A DNA stretch of 26,457 bases from Sphingomonas sp. (GTDB taxonomy: Bacteria > Pseudomonadota > Alphaproteobacteria > Sphingomonadales > Sphingomonadaceae), in contig JAPJRE010000007.1 in the NCBI GenBank assembly GCA_030824725.1, positions 1-26,457 on the forward strand. The letters run 5' to 3'. The notes beneath the pieces are model-generated. The model searched no databases, was not told where the DNA came from, and saw only the letters and a program-made list of their open reading frames with translations. Numbering within the stretch: position 1 is the stretch's first letter; each line of letters starts with the position of its first letter. This document shows, piece after piece, positions 6,529 through 14,262 of this stretch. Made by a program: the position numbers and the translations under genes.

Positions 6529-8683
6529 AGCGCAGCGTCGCGCGCAGGTCCCGGCCTGCGAGCGGCGCATAGTCCTTCAGATAGCTGCTCGCCCGGCGCG
6601 CCTCGACGTCGAATAGGTTGTTGGCCGACAGCGTGAGCGTGGTGCCCGGCATCGTCGCGAACGGCCTCAGGCTAACCGAGGCATTGACCATCGTGTAGGG
6701 CGCGGTGCGCGTCTCGAAGTCCGCGGTGCGGTTCTGCACGAAGACATGCTCCGCCTCCAGCCGGCCGGTGAGCCCGTCCGACTGCGCCTCGACTCCGCCC
6801 AGCACGCGCGGCGCGGGGATCCGCGGCGCCGGACCCTCGTCGACGATGTTGGCGTGGACGTAATCGCCGAGCGCGTCGACATTGATCGTGTAGCGGCCGA
6901 TCTGCGCCACCCGCACCGATCCTTCCGCCTCGAACCCGTAATAACGGGCGTCGCGCTGGGTGAACTGGAAGCAGGGCAGGTCTACGGTGCGCCCGCTGGG
7001 CGCCGCGGCCGCTTCGCAGATCGCCTGCTGGGTCTGGTTGTCGCTGATATAGTTGGAGAACCAGTTGTAATAAGCGGAGGCGTCGAAGCTGTAGCCGTCG
7101 CCATGCGCGTGCAGCGTGGCTTCCAGGCCCCAGCTCTTCTCCAGCCGAAAGTCGGGGCTGCCCAGCTCATAGGCCTCGGTGCCGGCATGGGCGCCGTTGG
7201 CGAACAGTTCCTCGGCCGAGGGCGCGCGCTCGGTGTGCGACAGGTTCAGGCCGATCCGCACGTCTTGGCTGACGCCGTAGGACGCGCCGACCGATCCCGA
7301 CAGCGCCTGGAAGCTGCGCTTGCCGTTGAAGAAGCGGGCGTCGTCCAGCACCGGATTGGCCGAAAGATCGGTGAATTCGTAGCGCAGCCCCGCCTCTGCC
7401 TTGAGCGCACCCATGTCGAGTTGCTGGAGCGTGAACAGGCCGACCTGCTGGGTCTTGTTCTTGGGCAGGAACGCCTCATCGCCCTGTACGTCGAAGTCGC
7501 GCGCGAAATATTGCACGCCGCTCGCCCCCCGCCAAGCGCCGCGATCGGCCTGGACCAGCTCGAGCCGGCCTTCGAGACCCTTGTTGTAGAAGGCCGTGCC
7601 GACCGCGCCGTCTTCCTCCAGCTCGAAATGGCGATAGGCCGCATAGCCGGCGCGAAGCCGTACCTTCTGAAGGAAGCCGCCGCCGGTATCGGCCTCGGCA
7701 CGCAGATCGAGCCGGTTCTGGACGACGCTCAGTCGCGGCCCTTCCTGCTCCTGGCCCGGCTCGGTCGCGAAGCGGATCGGCACGCCGTAGAGGCTGTCAT
7801 AATGGCTGTAGGCGATACCGAGCGTGCCGGTGTCGGTGATGATCGATGCGCCAGCGCCGGCCGTCCAGGTCTTGGCGGCGCTGTTCGGCAGGCGGTTACG
7901 GACCGCCGCATTGGCGGCGAAGTCGATCGGCTCTTCCGCGTCCGGATCGGCGGGGAGCGCGGCGCTCGCCAGCGCCTGGCGGCGCTTGTCGGCCGTCAGC
8001 GCATAGCCGCCGATCTTGAGGTCGCTGGTCTTGGTATAGGAACCGTCGGCGTGCAGCACGAGGTGGCTGCCGACCGCGACGTCCCCCGCCCCGCCGACCG
8101 AGCGCTCCTCGGCGGCCGAGCCATAGGTGCCGATGCCGCTCAGCCGATAGCCCTTCTCGGGCACGCTGCGGGGGATGCGGCTGTCGATCACGTTGACCAC
8201 GCCGCCCATCGCCGAGGAGCCAAACAGGAGCGCCGACGGGCCGCGCAGCACCTCGACACGTTCGGCGAGCAGCGGATCGATGATCACCGCGTGATCGGCC
8301 GAGGTGTTCGACACGTCGATCGAGCCGATCCCGTCGGTAAGCACGCGCACCCGCTCGCCCTGGAAACCGCGCAGGATCGGGCGCGAGGCGTTCGGGCCGA
8401 ACGAGCTGGCCGACACGCCCGGCTGGCGCGCCAGCGTCTCGCCTATCGTCGGCCGCAAATTCCGGGTAAGCTCCTCACCGGTCACCACCGAAGTACCGGA
8501 GAGCACATCGGCTTCGCTCTGCCGATAGGGCGCGGTGACGATGATCGCGGGCCCCTGCTGCGCAGCGGCATCCTTGGCCTGCGCCGTATCGGACGCCACG
8601 GGCGTGTCATGGCCGGGATCGGCCATCGCGGAAAGCGGCAGCAGTACGAGCGAGGTAGAGGCGAGGAAAACGCGACGCGACAT
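6518..8683 (-). CDS. TonB-dependent outer-membrane receptor, ZnuD-like
   Basis: 721 residues from ATG at 8683. An in-frame GTG at 8690-8692 is unlikely because the GAAAG ribosome-binding sequence abuts it but is well spaced for the ATG. A signal peptide (MSRRVFLASTSLVLLPLSAMA) is followed by a TonB box (IIVTA, residues 47-51), a plug domain (about 55-170) and a 22-strand barrel ending in LRATLRFSL. The plug segment with DHAVIIDPLLAERVEVLRGP followed by SALLFGSSAMGGVVNV resembles ZnuD, the neisserial zinc receptor, but no His-rich loops are seen. The substrate may be zinc or another metal complex; it is not settled. An inverted repeat upstream could be a Fur/Zur-type site. Confidence 0.9.
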   Translation of the reverse strand: MSRRVFLASTSLVLLPLSAMADPGHDTPVASDTAQAKDAAAQQGPAIIVTAPYRQSEADVLSGTSVVTGEELTRNLRPTIGETLARQPGVSASSFGPNASRPILRGFQGERVRVLTDGIGSIDVSNTSADHAVIIDPLLAERVEVLRGPSALLFGSSAMGGVVNVIDSRIPRSVPEKGYRLSGIGTYGSAAEERSVGGAGDVAVGSHLVLHADGSYTKTSDLKIGGYALTADKRRQALASAALPADPDAEEPIDFAANAAVRNRLPNSAAKTWTAGAGASIITDTGTLGIAYSHYDSLYGVPIRFATEPGQEQEGPRLSVVQNRLDLRAEADTGGGFLQKVRLRAGYAAYRHFELEEDGAVGTAFYNKGLEGRLELVQADRGAWRGASGVQYFARDFDVQGDEAFLPKNKTQQVGLFTLQQLDMGALKAEAGLRYEFTDLSANPVLDDARFFNGKRSFQALSGSVGASYGVSQDVRIGLNLSHTERAPSAEELFANGAHAGTEAYELGSPDFRLEKSWGLEATLHAHGDGYSFDASAYYNWFSNYISDNQTQQAICEAAAAPSGRTVDLPCFQFTQRDARYYGFEAEGSVRVAQIGRYTINVDALGDYVHANIVDEGPAPRIPAPRVLGGVEAQSDGLTGRLEAEHVFVQNRTADFETRTAPYTMVNASVSLRPFATMPGTTLTLSANNLFDVEARRASSYLKDYAPLAGRDLRATLRFSL

Positions 8684-8728
8684 CGGATTCACTTTCAGAG
8701 GGGACCGTGACGCGGGGTGTATCGGGGA

Positions 8729-8743
8729 TGATATATGGTATCA
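8729..8743. promoter_or_regulatory. Inverted repeat upstream of the TonB receptor
   Basis: TGATA and TATCA are separated by 5 bases (TGATATATGGTATCA), 46-60 bases upstream of the receptor start. On the receptor strand the repeat overlaps TTGATA, a possible -35 box. Its AT-rich palindromic nature fits a metal-responsive operator (Fur or Zur), as expected for a metal receptor. The assignment to a regulator is inference. Confidence 0.35.
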
Positions 8744-8931
8744 AGCCGAATTTGCTGCAGGGCCGCAAAAGCGCGTTTCGCTCCCCAGCGCCTTTCCGCA
8801 GGCGGGGGCATAGGCGGCGGATCGCGGCGCCGGGCATGGAGCGTGCTGTTCGAGGCGGCACTCGGGAGAAACCATGTTCCGCAGGTGGGAGCCGGCGCGA
8901 GTCCGCAGCCGGCCGCGACCACGCCGGAGGA

Positions 8932-9924
8932 TCAGCGCCGGAACGCCCCGCCGACCGAGTTCCCCCTGGGCACGATGCTTTTCTTGGTCCCGATCAGATA
9001 AGCCGGGGCGATGTTGCCCTCGACGATCGCCGGGCCGCCAACGCGGATCCAGGGCCTGGGATAGTTCGGCCCGGCAACGACGCGATTGCGCCGGATCACC
9101 ACGTTCTTCGGCGCCCCGGTGATGCTGATCGCGTGCCACCAGGTCATGGAGAACAGATTGTCGCTGATCTCGATGTTCTCATAGCCGCCGACCTTGTCCT
9201 CGTCGCCGAAGAACACCCCCTGCGATTCATGGCCCGGGGTATTGCGGATCTCGTTGCGAAGGATCCGCACATTCTTGCATCCGGACTTCTGGCGCGTCGT
9301 CCAGCACTGCACGAAATCGGGATGAAGGCCCGGATTGGTGCGGAAGTCGCGGACCTTGTTGCCTTCGATCAGCACGCCATCCCCGCCCGGGATCTCGATC
9401 GCGTCGGAGCCGATGAAGCTGATCTCGTTCGCGGTCAGCCGAACGTTGCGGCCGCCATTCACCGCGATGCCGGCGTTGATATGGACGATCCGCGAATTGC
9501 TGACGGTAAATCCCTCGACGCCCACGGCGGCAATCCCGTTCGCATCCCGGCGCACGTCGCCGTCGATCACGCCGTGGACGTACAGCTTGTCGAGCGTGAT
9601 GTTCGATCCACCGTTGATCCGAAACATCTTTTGCCCGTTCCCCTCGCCCGGCGCGGGAACATAGGCCACCTCAATATCCGAGAATCGGACGTTGCGGCCC
9701 TGGTTCAGCGTGATGCGGCTGAAGACCGCAGGGCGGTTGGGATCGGCGCTGCGGATCGTCACCGGCGCGTCGAACTGCGCCTTGTTGATGCCGACGACGC
9801 CATAGTCGCCGGGTGCCAGCTCGATCACGTCGCCGCCCTTGGCCCGCGCGATCGCCCGCGTAAGCTCCGCGGAATTCGAGACGCTGGTCACCTGGGCGAC
9901 GGCAAAGAGGAGAAATGCTGACAT
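8932..9924 (-). CDS. Secreted right-handed parallel beta-helix protein
   Basis: 330 residues. A short hydrophobic N-terminus (MSAFLLFAVAQV) is followed by ELTRAIARAKGGDVIELAPG, the opening of many pectate-lyase-fold proteins. Repeating beta-helix coils follow, such as NVRFSDIEV, NITLDKLYVHGV, GFTVSNSRIVHINAG, NVRLTANEISFIGSDAI and VLIEGNKVRDF. The fold is that of polysaccharide lyases and glycosidases (PL6, GH28 and related), but I see no diagnostic catalytic set, so substrate is unknown. A very strong ribosome-binding site, AGGAGG, lies 8 bases before the ATG. The nearest upstream element is the tRNA, so the gene seems to have its own promoter. It is 248 bases from the TonB receptor start on the same strand. 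Confidence 0.85.
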   Translation of the reverse strand: MSAFLLFAVAQVTSVSNSAELTRAIARAKGGDVIELAPGDYGVVGINKAQFDAPVTIRSADPNRPAVFSRITLNQGRNVRFSDIEVAYVPAPGEGNGQKMFRINGGSNITLDKLYVHGVIDGDVRRDANGIAAVGVEGFTVSNSRIVHINAGIAVNGGRNVRLTANEISFIGSDAIEIPGGDGVLIEGNKVRDFRTNPGLHPDFVQCWTTRQKSGCKNVRILRNEIRNTPGHESQGVFFGDEDKVGGYENIEISDNLFSMTWWHAISITGAPKNVVIRRNRVVAGPNYPRPWIRVGGPAIVEGNIAPAYLIGTKKSIVPRGNSVGGAFRR

Positions 9925-9978
9925 GGTACTAACCTCCTGAACGAAGCAAGAATGTCAAACCGCCTTTCCAAGCACCCC

Positions 9979-9994
9979 GGTGCCGGGCGGCACC
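9979..9994 (-). terminator. Hairpin downstream of tRNA-Lys
   Basis: GGTGCC and GGCACC form a perfect 6-base stem with a GGGC loop, 39 bases past the tRNA 3-prime end on its strand. There is no following T run, so it is a weak candidate terminator or processing signal. Confidence 0.3.
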
Positions 9995-10032
9995 AGACGT
10001 CAGAAAAGCTATTTCTCCCCAAGGCTTTCGAG

Positions 10033-10108
10033 TGGTGGGTCCGCCGGGATTCGAACCCGGGACCTCTCGATTAAAAGTCGCTTGCTCTACCGACTGAGCT
10101 ACGGACCC
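10033..10108 (-). tRNA. tRNA-Lys (anticodon TTT), CCA encoded
   Basis: A full cloverleaf reads leftward: acceptor GGGTCCG/CGGACCC, D stem GCTC/GAGC, anticodon loop CTTTTAA with anticodon TTT, variable loop AGGTC, T arm CCGGG-TTCGAAT-CCCGG, discriminator A and an encoded CCA. It is 76 bases including CCA. In the anticodon stem, A27-G43 and G28-A42 are purine-purine oppositions, leaving three Watson-Crick pairs next to the loop. I recall the same stem in other bacterial Lys tRNAs, because the spurious peptide VEQATFNREVPG comes from it, so it is not a sign of a dead gene. Confidence 0.97.
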
Positions 10109-10120
10109 ACAGCGCGCCAC

Positions 10121-10597
10121 CTAGGACGCGGGGCGCCGCCGGTCAACCGCGTGCAGCAACGGAAGCGTCCTGCGGCCGGTCACCGGGTCGCGCCAATCGG
10201 CGGCGATCTCCGCGAGCGGAGCCAGCACGAAGCGGCGTTCGCGATAGCGGGGGTGCGGCACCGTCAGGGCAGGGCTGGCCCAGCAGCCGCCGGACCACAG
10301 CACGATGTCCAGATCGATCACCCGCGCCCCCCAGCGCTGCCCGCGCCGCCGGCCGAAGGCGCGCTCGATCCGCTTCAGGCGGCGCAACAGCGCCTCCGGC
10401 AGTTCGTCGGTCTCGATCCGCGCGACGGCGTTGGCGAAGCGGCGGATCGAAGGCCCGACCGGCGGCGTCTCGTGGATGCCCGATACGGCGCGCACTCCGC
10501 CGATCGCCGCCAGGGCGGCCGCCACTTCGCGCCGCGGCCCGCCATGGCGACCGCGCCGGTTGGAGCCGAGGGCGATGATGTAGCTTGTGAGGGGCAT
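10121..10597 (-). CDS. folK: 2-amino-4-hydroxy-6-hydroxymethyldihydropteridine pyrophosphokinase (HPPK)
   Basis: 158 residues from the ATG at 10597; the open frame runs upstream across the opposite gene, but the family begins at MPLTSYIIALGSNRRG. FolK transfers pyrophosphate from ATP to the pterin in tetrahydrofolate synthesis, in the cytoplasm. Key elements are IALGSN near the N-terminus, SGIHETPPVG (39-48), FANAVARIET (54-63), and R-x(3)-DLDIVL (92-100) whose Asp95 and Asp97 bind the two magnesium ions. PHPR follows at 114-117. The length matches monofunctional FolK. It is divergent from the glycosylase gene with a gap of 23 bases and lies 12 bases from the tRNA. Confidence 0.93.
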   Translation of the reverse strand: MPLTSYIIALGSNRRGRHGGPRREVAAALAAIGGVRAVSGIHETPPVGPSIRRFANAVARIETDELPEALLRRLKRIERAFGRRRGQRWGARVIDLDIVLWSGGCWASPALTVPHPRYRERRFVLAPLAEIAADWRDPVTGRRTLPLLHAVDRRRPAS

Positions 10598-10620
10598 GGT
10601 CCCGCGCCTATCCCCGCGCG

Positions 10621-11235
10621 ATGCTCCCGCCAAGCCTCGAACCCGATCGCGACTGCCCGCTCTGCCCGCGCCTCGTCGCGCTGCGCACCCAGCTGCGCGC
10701 CGAACATCCGGACTGGTGGAACGCGCCGGTGCCGATGCTCGGCGATGCCGCGGCATCGATCGCGATCGTCGGACTCGCGCCGGGCCGGCTGGGCGCCAAC
10801 CGCACCGGGCGGGCCTTCAGCGGCGACGATTCGGGCACGCTGCTGTTCGCGGTGCTGGAAAAGCTCGGGCTGGCCGAGGCAGGGGTGCCGCGCGGCGTCC
10901 AGATCGTCAACGCGGTGCGCTGCCTGCCGCCGGAGAACCGCCCCACCCCGGCCGAGATCCACGCCTGCCGGCCCTTTCTGGCCGGACAGCTGCGCGCCCC
11001 GATCGTCGTCGCGCTGGGCGAAATCGCGCATCAGTCTGCGGTGAAGGCACTGGGCGGCAGGCTACCCAAGGCGCGGTTCGCGCATGGCGCCGAGCACCGC
11101 CTGCCCAAGGGACAGGTGGTGCTCGATAGCTATCACGTCTCCCGCTACAACCAGAGTATCGGCCGGCTGACCGAGCCGGTGCTGGCGGCGGTGTTCGAAC
11201 GCGCGCTAGCGCTCAGAGATACTTTGCTAGGCTGA
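10621..11235 (+). CDS. Uracil-DNA glycosylase, iron-sulfur type, family 5-like
   Basis: 204 residues. It removes uracil (and perhaps other deaminated bases) from DNA. Four cysteines that can hold a 4Fe-4S cluster are C12 and C15 (CPLC), C101 and C116. Motif 1 is GLAPGRLGANRTGRAFSGDD (51-70), close to the GLAP-x-GGNRTGR-x-F form of family 5 (UdgB) and different from the GEAPG of family 4. The C-terminal motif is SYHVSRYNQ (170-178) with His172, corresponding to HPSxxN. The start is the first ATG, divergent from folK. The last 23 bases overlap the 3-prime end of flgL on the other strand. Confidence 0.88.
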   Translation: MLPPSLEPDRDCPLCPRLVALRTQLRAEHPDWWNAPVPMLGDAAASIAIVGLAPGRLGANRTGRAFSGDDSGTLLFAVLEKLGLAEAGVPRGVQIVNAVRCLPPENRPTPAEIHACRPFLAGQLRAPIVVALGEIAHQSAVKALGGRLPKARFAHGAEHRLPKGQVVLDSYHVSRYNQSIGRLTEPVLAAVFERALALRDTLLG

Positions 11236-12118
11236 GGCTGGAGAGCTGCGAGAACACCGAATAGCTCGCCTCGAGCACGGTCTTCTGCTGCGCCAGATCG
11301 ATCGCGACCTGCCCCAGGTCGGCGTCCTCATTGTCTTCGATGACCTTCTGCAGCAGCAGCGAACGTTCTTCGCCGCGGGTGGTCACGTCTTCGATCTGGT
11401 TCTGCTTGCGCCCGTTGTCGGCGTTGACGGCGCCGAGCTGCTTCAGCCCCGAGTCCAGCTTGGAGATGACGCGCTGCAGCGCGGTCTTCTGCGCGTCCGT
11501 GAGCGTCTCACCGACCGGCCCGATCTGCGCCATCGCCTGATAGGCCTCGTAGATGCCGGTGCCCATCGAGCTGGCGTTGACGCCATAGGTCACGTCCAGG
11601 CCATCGGCCACGCGGGCGCTGGCCAGCACATCGTCGTCGTGGAACGCCTGGGCGGCGGAGACGCTCGCCGCATCGGCAAGCTTCGAGACGGAGAACGGCG
11701 GCTGGTCCGTCTGCGATCCGCCGAACAGCGGCGTGCCGCCTTCGGAGGCGTTGAGCGAGGAGCGCATCTGGCTGAAGCCGCTTTCCATCGCCTGCTGCAG
11801 GCCCGCCGACTGGCCGGTGCCCAGCGCCGTCAGGATCTGCTGGCGCAGGCTGCTCGTCGTCGTCTGGATGCCTTCGATATGGCCCTGGTACAGCGACATG
11901 GTGGTGGTCACGCGCTTGGCCACGGTGGACTGGGCCTTCTGCTGCTCCAGAAGGCTGTGCGCGGAAAGGTTGCGCACCGCCTCGGTGCCGAGCGATGCGA
12001 AATCCGTGGCCTTCTTGCCGGTGGAGAGCTGCTTCTGGGTGACGGCGAGCTTCTCCTGCGCGCTGGAGATGGCGCCGGCCATCACGCGCTGGAGAGGAAT
12101 CGTGGCAACGCGGGTCAT
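11213..12118 (-). CDS. flgL: Flagellar hook-filament junction protein FlgL (HAP3)
   Basis: 301 residues. FlgL joins the hook to the filament with FlgK. The N-terminus (MTRVATIPLQRVMAGAISSA, then QEKLAVTQKQLSTGKKATDF) and the C-terminal helix (LGQVAIDLAQQKTVLEASYS) have the flagellin-like coiled-coil pattern. It lacks a Sec signal, as expected for flagellar export. It starts 13 bases after flgK with a GGGGAA ribosome-binding sequence, so it is cotranscribed with flgE and flgK. The 3-prime end overlaps the convergent glycosylase gene by 23 bases. A short flagellin would look similar, but the place after flgK favours FlgL. Confidence 0.92.
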   Translation of the reverse strand: MTRVATIPLQRVMAGAISSAQEKLAVTQKQLSTGKKATDFASLGTEAVRNLSAHSLLEQQKAQSTVAKRVTTTMSLYQGHIEGIQTTTSSLRQQILTALGTGQSAGLQQAMESGFSQMRSSLNASEGGTPLFGGSQTDQPPFSVSKLADAASVSAAQAFHDDDVLASARVADGLDVTYGVNASSMGTGIYEAYQAMAQIGPVGETLTDAQKTALQRVISKLDSGLKQLGAVNADNGRKQNQIEDVTTRGEERSLLLQKVIEDNEDADLGQVAIDLAQQKTVLEASYSVFSQLSSLSLAKYL

Positions 12119-12131
12119 CGATCAGTTCCCC

Positions 12132-14237
12132 TTAACGGACCATTTGAAGAAGCGTGTCGTACATCTGCGTGGCGGTGCTCATCACCCGCGCAGCCGCCGA
12201 ATAGCTGTTCTGCAGGACGACCATCTGCGAGAGTTCCTCGTCGATGTTCACGCCCGAATAACTGTCGCGCCGATTGACGGCGTCCGCCTTGCGGGCGCTG
12301 GCATCGTCGAACCGGCCCTGCGCCTGGCTGGCCTCCAGCCCTGCCTTCCCCAGCAACTGGGTCGACAGGCGCCCGACGCTGATCACGCCATCCTTGCCCA
12401 GGTCCAGCGTGCTGCCGAGCTTTTCGACAAAGGCGGTCGCGCCGCGGGTATCGCTTGCGCCGATAGCCTTGCTGCCCACCGCCACGCTGGTATCGAGCCG
12501 GCCGAGCGGAAGCGCCGCCGGGTTGTTGAGGATGTCGGTGCGGACCTTGGCCACGTCCAGGCCGCTGTTGAGGCCGCTCAGCCCGGACAGCGACGAGAAG
12601 GTCCGGCCGCTGCCCAGGCGATCGGTGGAGTCCGAGGCGATGGAAAGCGTTGCGCCCGTAAGGCCGCTGTTCGGCGCGAATTGCATCCGCCCGCGATTGT
12701 CGAGCGAGAAGGTGCCGAAGCTGCCCAGCGGGCTGCCGTTCAGCTCGGTGACGATGTCGCCCATCGTGCCGCCGGTGGTCGGCTGGAGCGTGTAGCTGGT
12801 CAGCGCCAGGCCGGAGGGATCGCGCAGGATGATCTGCGCGGTCTGGCCGGTGGTGAAGCCATGCGGATCCGCCGCGTTGAAGCCGGTGGGCACCAAGCTG
12901 CTGTCGTCGCTCCGGATCAGGTCGTTCATGCCGAAATATTGCGACACGCCGATCCCGGCACGCGCACTGGGCGTGGAGGTCGATTGCGCGATCGCCACGC
13001 CGTTGCCGGCGCCGGCGGCGGTGAAGGTCAGCACCCCGTTGGTGAAGCTTGCGGTCGCCGCGCCGCCGAGCCCGGTGTTAATCGCATTGACCATGTCCGT
13101 CACGGTGGCAGCCGGCCCGAGCGCGTCGAAATCGACCTCGGTCTTGGCGACGAGCGTGCCGTCCGACTGGGCAACCGCGAAGGTCGCCTTGCCGGTGAAG
13201 CCCAGGCGATCGCTGCCGACCAGCCCGGTCTGCCGGCCGGTGAGGCTGGAAGGCAATGGCACCGCGGTGTTCTCGTTGGAAACCGCGTTCAGCGCTTCGG
13301 ACAGCCCGCTGAACACCACGCCCAGCTGCTCCGAAAAGGCAGGCAGCGCGCGGTCGCGCAGGTCGAGCAGCCCGCCGAGCTTGCCGCCCACCGCGGACGA
13401 CTCCAGCTTCTCGCCGGTCAGCGCGCCCATGTTGCCGTTCTTGTCGGCGAAGCGGATCGTGATGTCGGGATAGGTGGTCTGCGAGTTGCCGAGGCCGGCG
13501 CCCTTGTTCGGATAGTCGAGCTGGCGCAGGCGCGAATCGAGCAGCATCTGCCCCGAGGTCGTCTCGATGATCACCCGGCCATCCGGCTGATCGCGGACGT
13601 TGACCGAGAGCAAGCCGCTCAGTTCCTCGATCGCGTTCATGCGCTGGTCGGTGGCACCGCTGGCGTTGCGCCCCAGGCCGGTGGCCTGCGATACGGTGCC
13701 GTTGAGGTCGTAGATGCGCTGCAGCAGCGTATTGATCTTGTCGACCGAATAGCCGACCTCCGATTCCACGTCCGCGCGCAGGCTGTCCACGTCGCGCGTG
13801 GTCTGCTGCATCGAGGTGAGCGCATCAGAGACGGCACCGGTGAAGACGGCCGAGGTCTGGGTAGACGATTGCGAGCCGGTCATCGAGATCGCGGCGCTGG
13901 TGATCGCGTCCAGCCGCGCCGGCAGGCCCGATTTCGCACCGGGCTCGCCGAGCAGCGACTGCAGCCGGTCGAGATAGCTGGAGGTGACCTCGGACTTCCC
14001 ATAGTCGCCGGCACGGCGGTAGACCGTCGCTTCCAAGAAGCGATCGGCCACGCGCTCGAACTCGCCGACATTGACGCCGCTCACATTGCCGGCGAGCACC
14101 GAGGTGGAAAGGGTCACCCGCTCGCGGGCATAGCCGGCGACGCCGACATTGGCGATGTTGTTCGATACCGCCTTCAATCCGGCCTGCGCAGCAGCCAGGC
14201 CGGAAGCGGCGGTTCCCAGGATATCGTTCAGCGCCAT
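12132..14237 (-). CDS. flgK: Flagellar hook-associated protein FlgK (HAP1)
   Basis: 701 residues, larger than the E. coli protein (about 547) because of an expanded central domain. The N-terminus reads MALNDILGTAASGLAAAQAG and continues to LKAVSNNIANVGVAGYARER, the hook-rod N motif. The C-terminus has GVNIDEELSQMVVLQNSYSA and ends MYDTLLQMVR, the D0 coiled coil. The middle consists of beta-rich repeats with Thr, Ser and Gly typical of a surface-exposed domain. It lies 25 bases after flgE and has a good AGGGGGA ribosome-binding sequence. FlgK caps the hook and anchors FlgL and the filament. Confidence 0.95.
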   Translation of the reverse strand: MALNDILGTAASGLAAAQAGLKAVSNNIANVGVAGYARERVTLSTSVLAGNVSGVNVGEFERVADRFLEATVYRRAGDYGKSEVTSSYLDRLQSLLGEPGAKSGLPARLDAITSAAISMTGSQSSTQTSAVFTGAVSDALTSMQQTTRDVDSLRADVESEVGYSVDKINTLLQRIYDLNGTVSQATGLGRNASGATDQRMNAIEELSGLLSVNVRDQPDGRVIIETTSGQMLLDSRLRQLDYPNKGAGLGNSQTTYPDITIRFADKNGNMGALTGEKLESSAVGGKLGGLLDLRDRALPAFSEQLGVVFSGLSEALNAVSNENTAVPLPSSLTGRQTGLVGSDRLGFTGKATFAVAQSDGTLVAKTEVDFDALGPAATVTDMVNAINTGLGGAATASFTNGVLTFTAAGAGNGVAIAQSTSTPSARAGIGVSQYFGMNDLIRSDDSSLVPTGFNAADPHGFTTGQTAQIILRDPSGLALTSYTLQPTTGGTMGDIVTELNGSPLGSFGTFSLDNRGRMQFAPNSGLTGATLSIASDSTDRLGSGRTFSSLSGLSGLNSGLDVAKVRTDILNNPAALPLGRLDTSVAVGSKAIGASDTRGATAFVEKLGSTLDLGKDGVISVGRLSTQLLGKAGLEASQAQGRFDDASARKADAVNRRDSYSGVNIDEELSQMVVLQNSYSAAARVMSTATQMYDTLLQMVR

Positions 14238-14262
14238 GTCGAGCGTCCCCCTGCCTTACAGA

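Noticed and set aside
8870..8945. Cobalamin-riboswitch-like stretch on the plus strand (GGGAGCCGGCGCGAGTCCG).
   Set aside because: It lacks the AAAAGGGAA core and the distant B12-box partner, is far too short, and no rightward gene follows it. The only nearby receptor is on the other strand.
10036..10108. Purine-purine oppositions in the tRNA-Lys anticodon stem as a sign of a pseudogene.
   Set aside because: All other stems are perfect, and the same stem appears in other bacterial Lys tRNAs as far as I recall.
9929..10120. A 63-residue leftward reading frame over the tRNA.
   Set aside because: Its peptide VAQSVEQATFNREVPGSNPG is the known false translation of tRNA-Lys.
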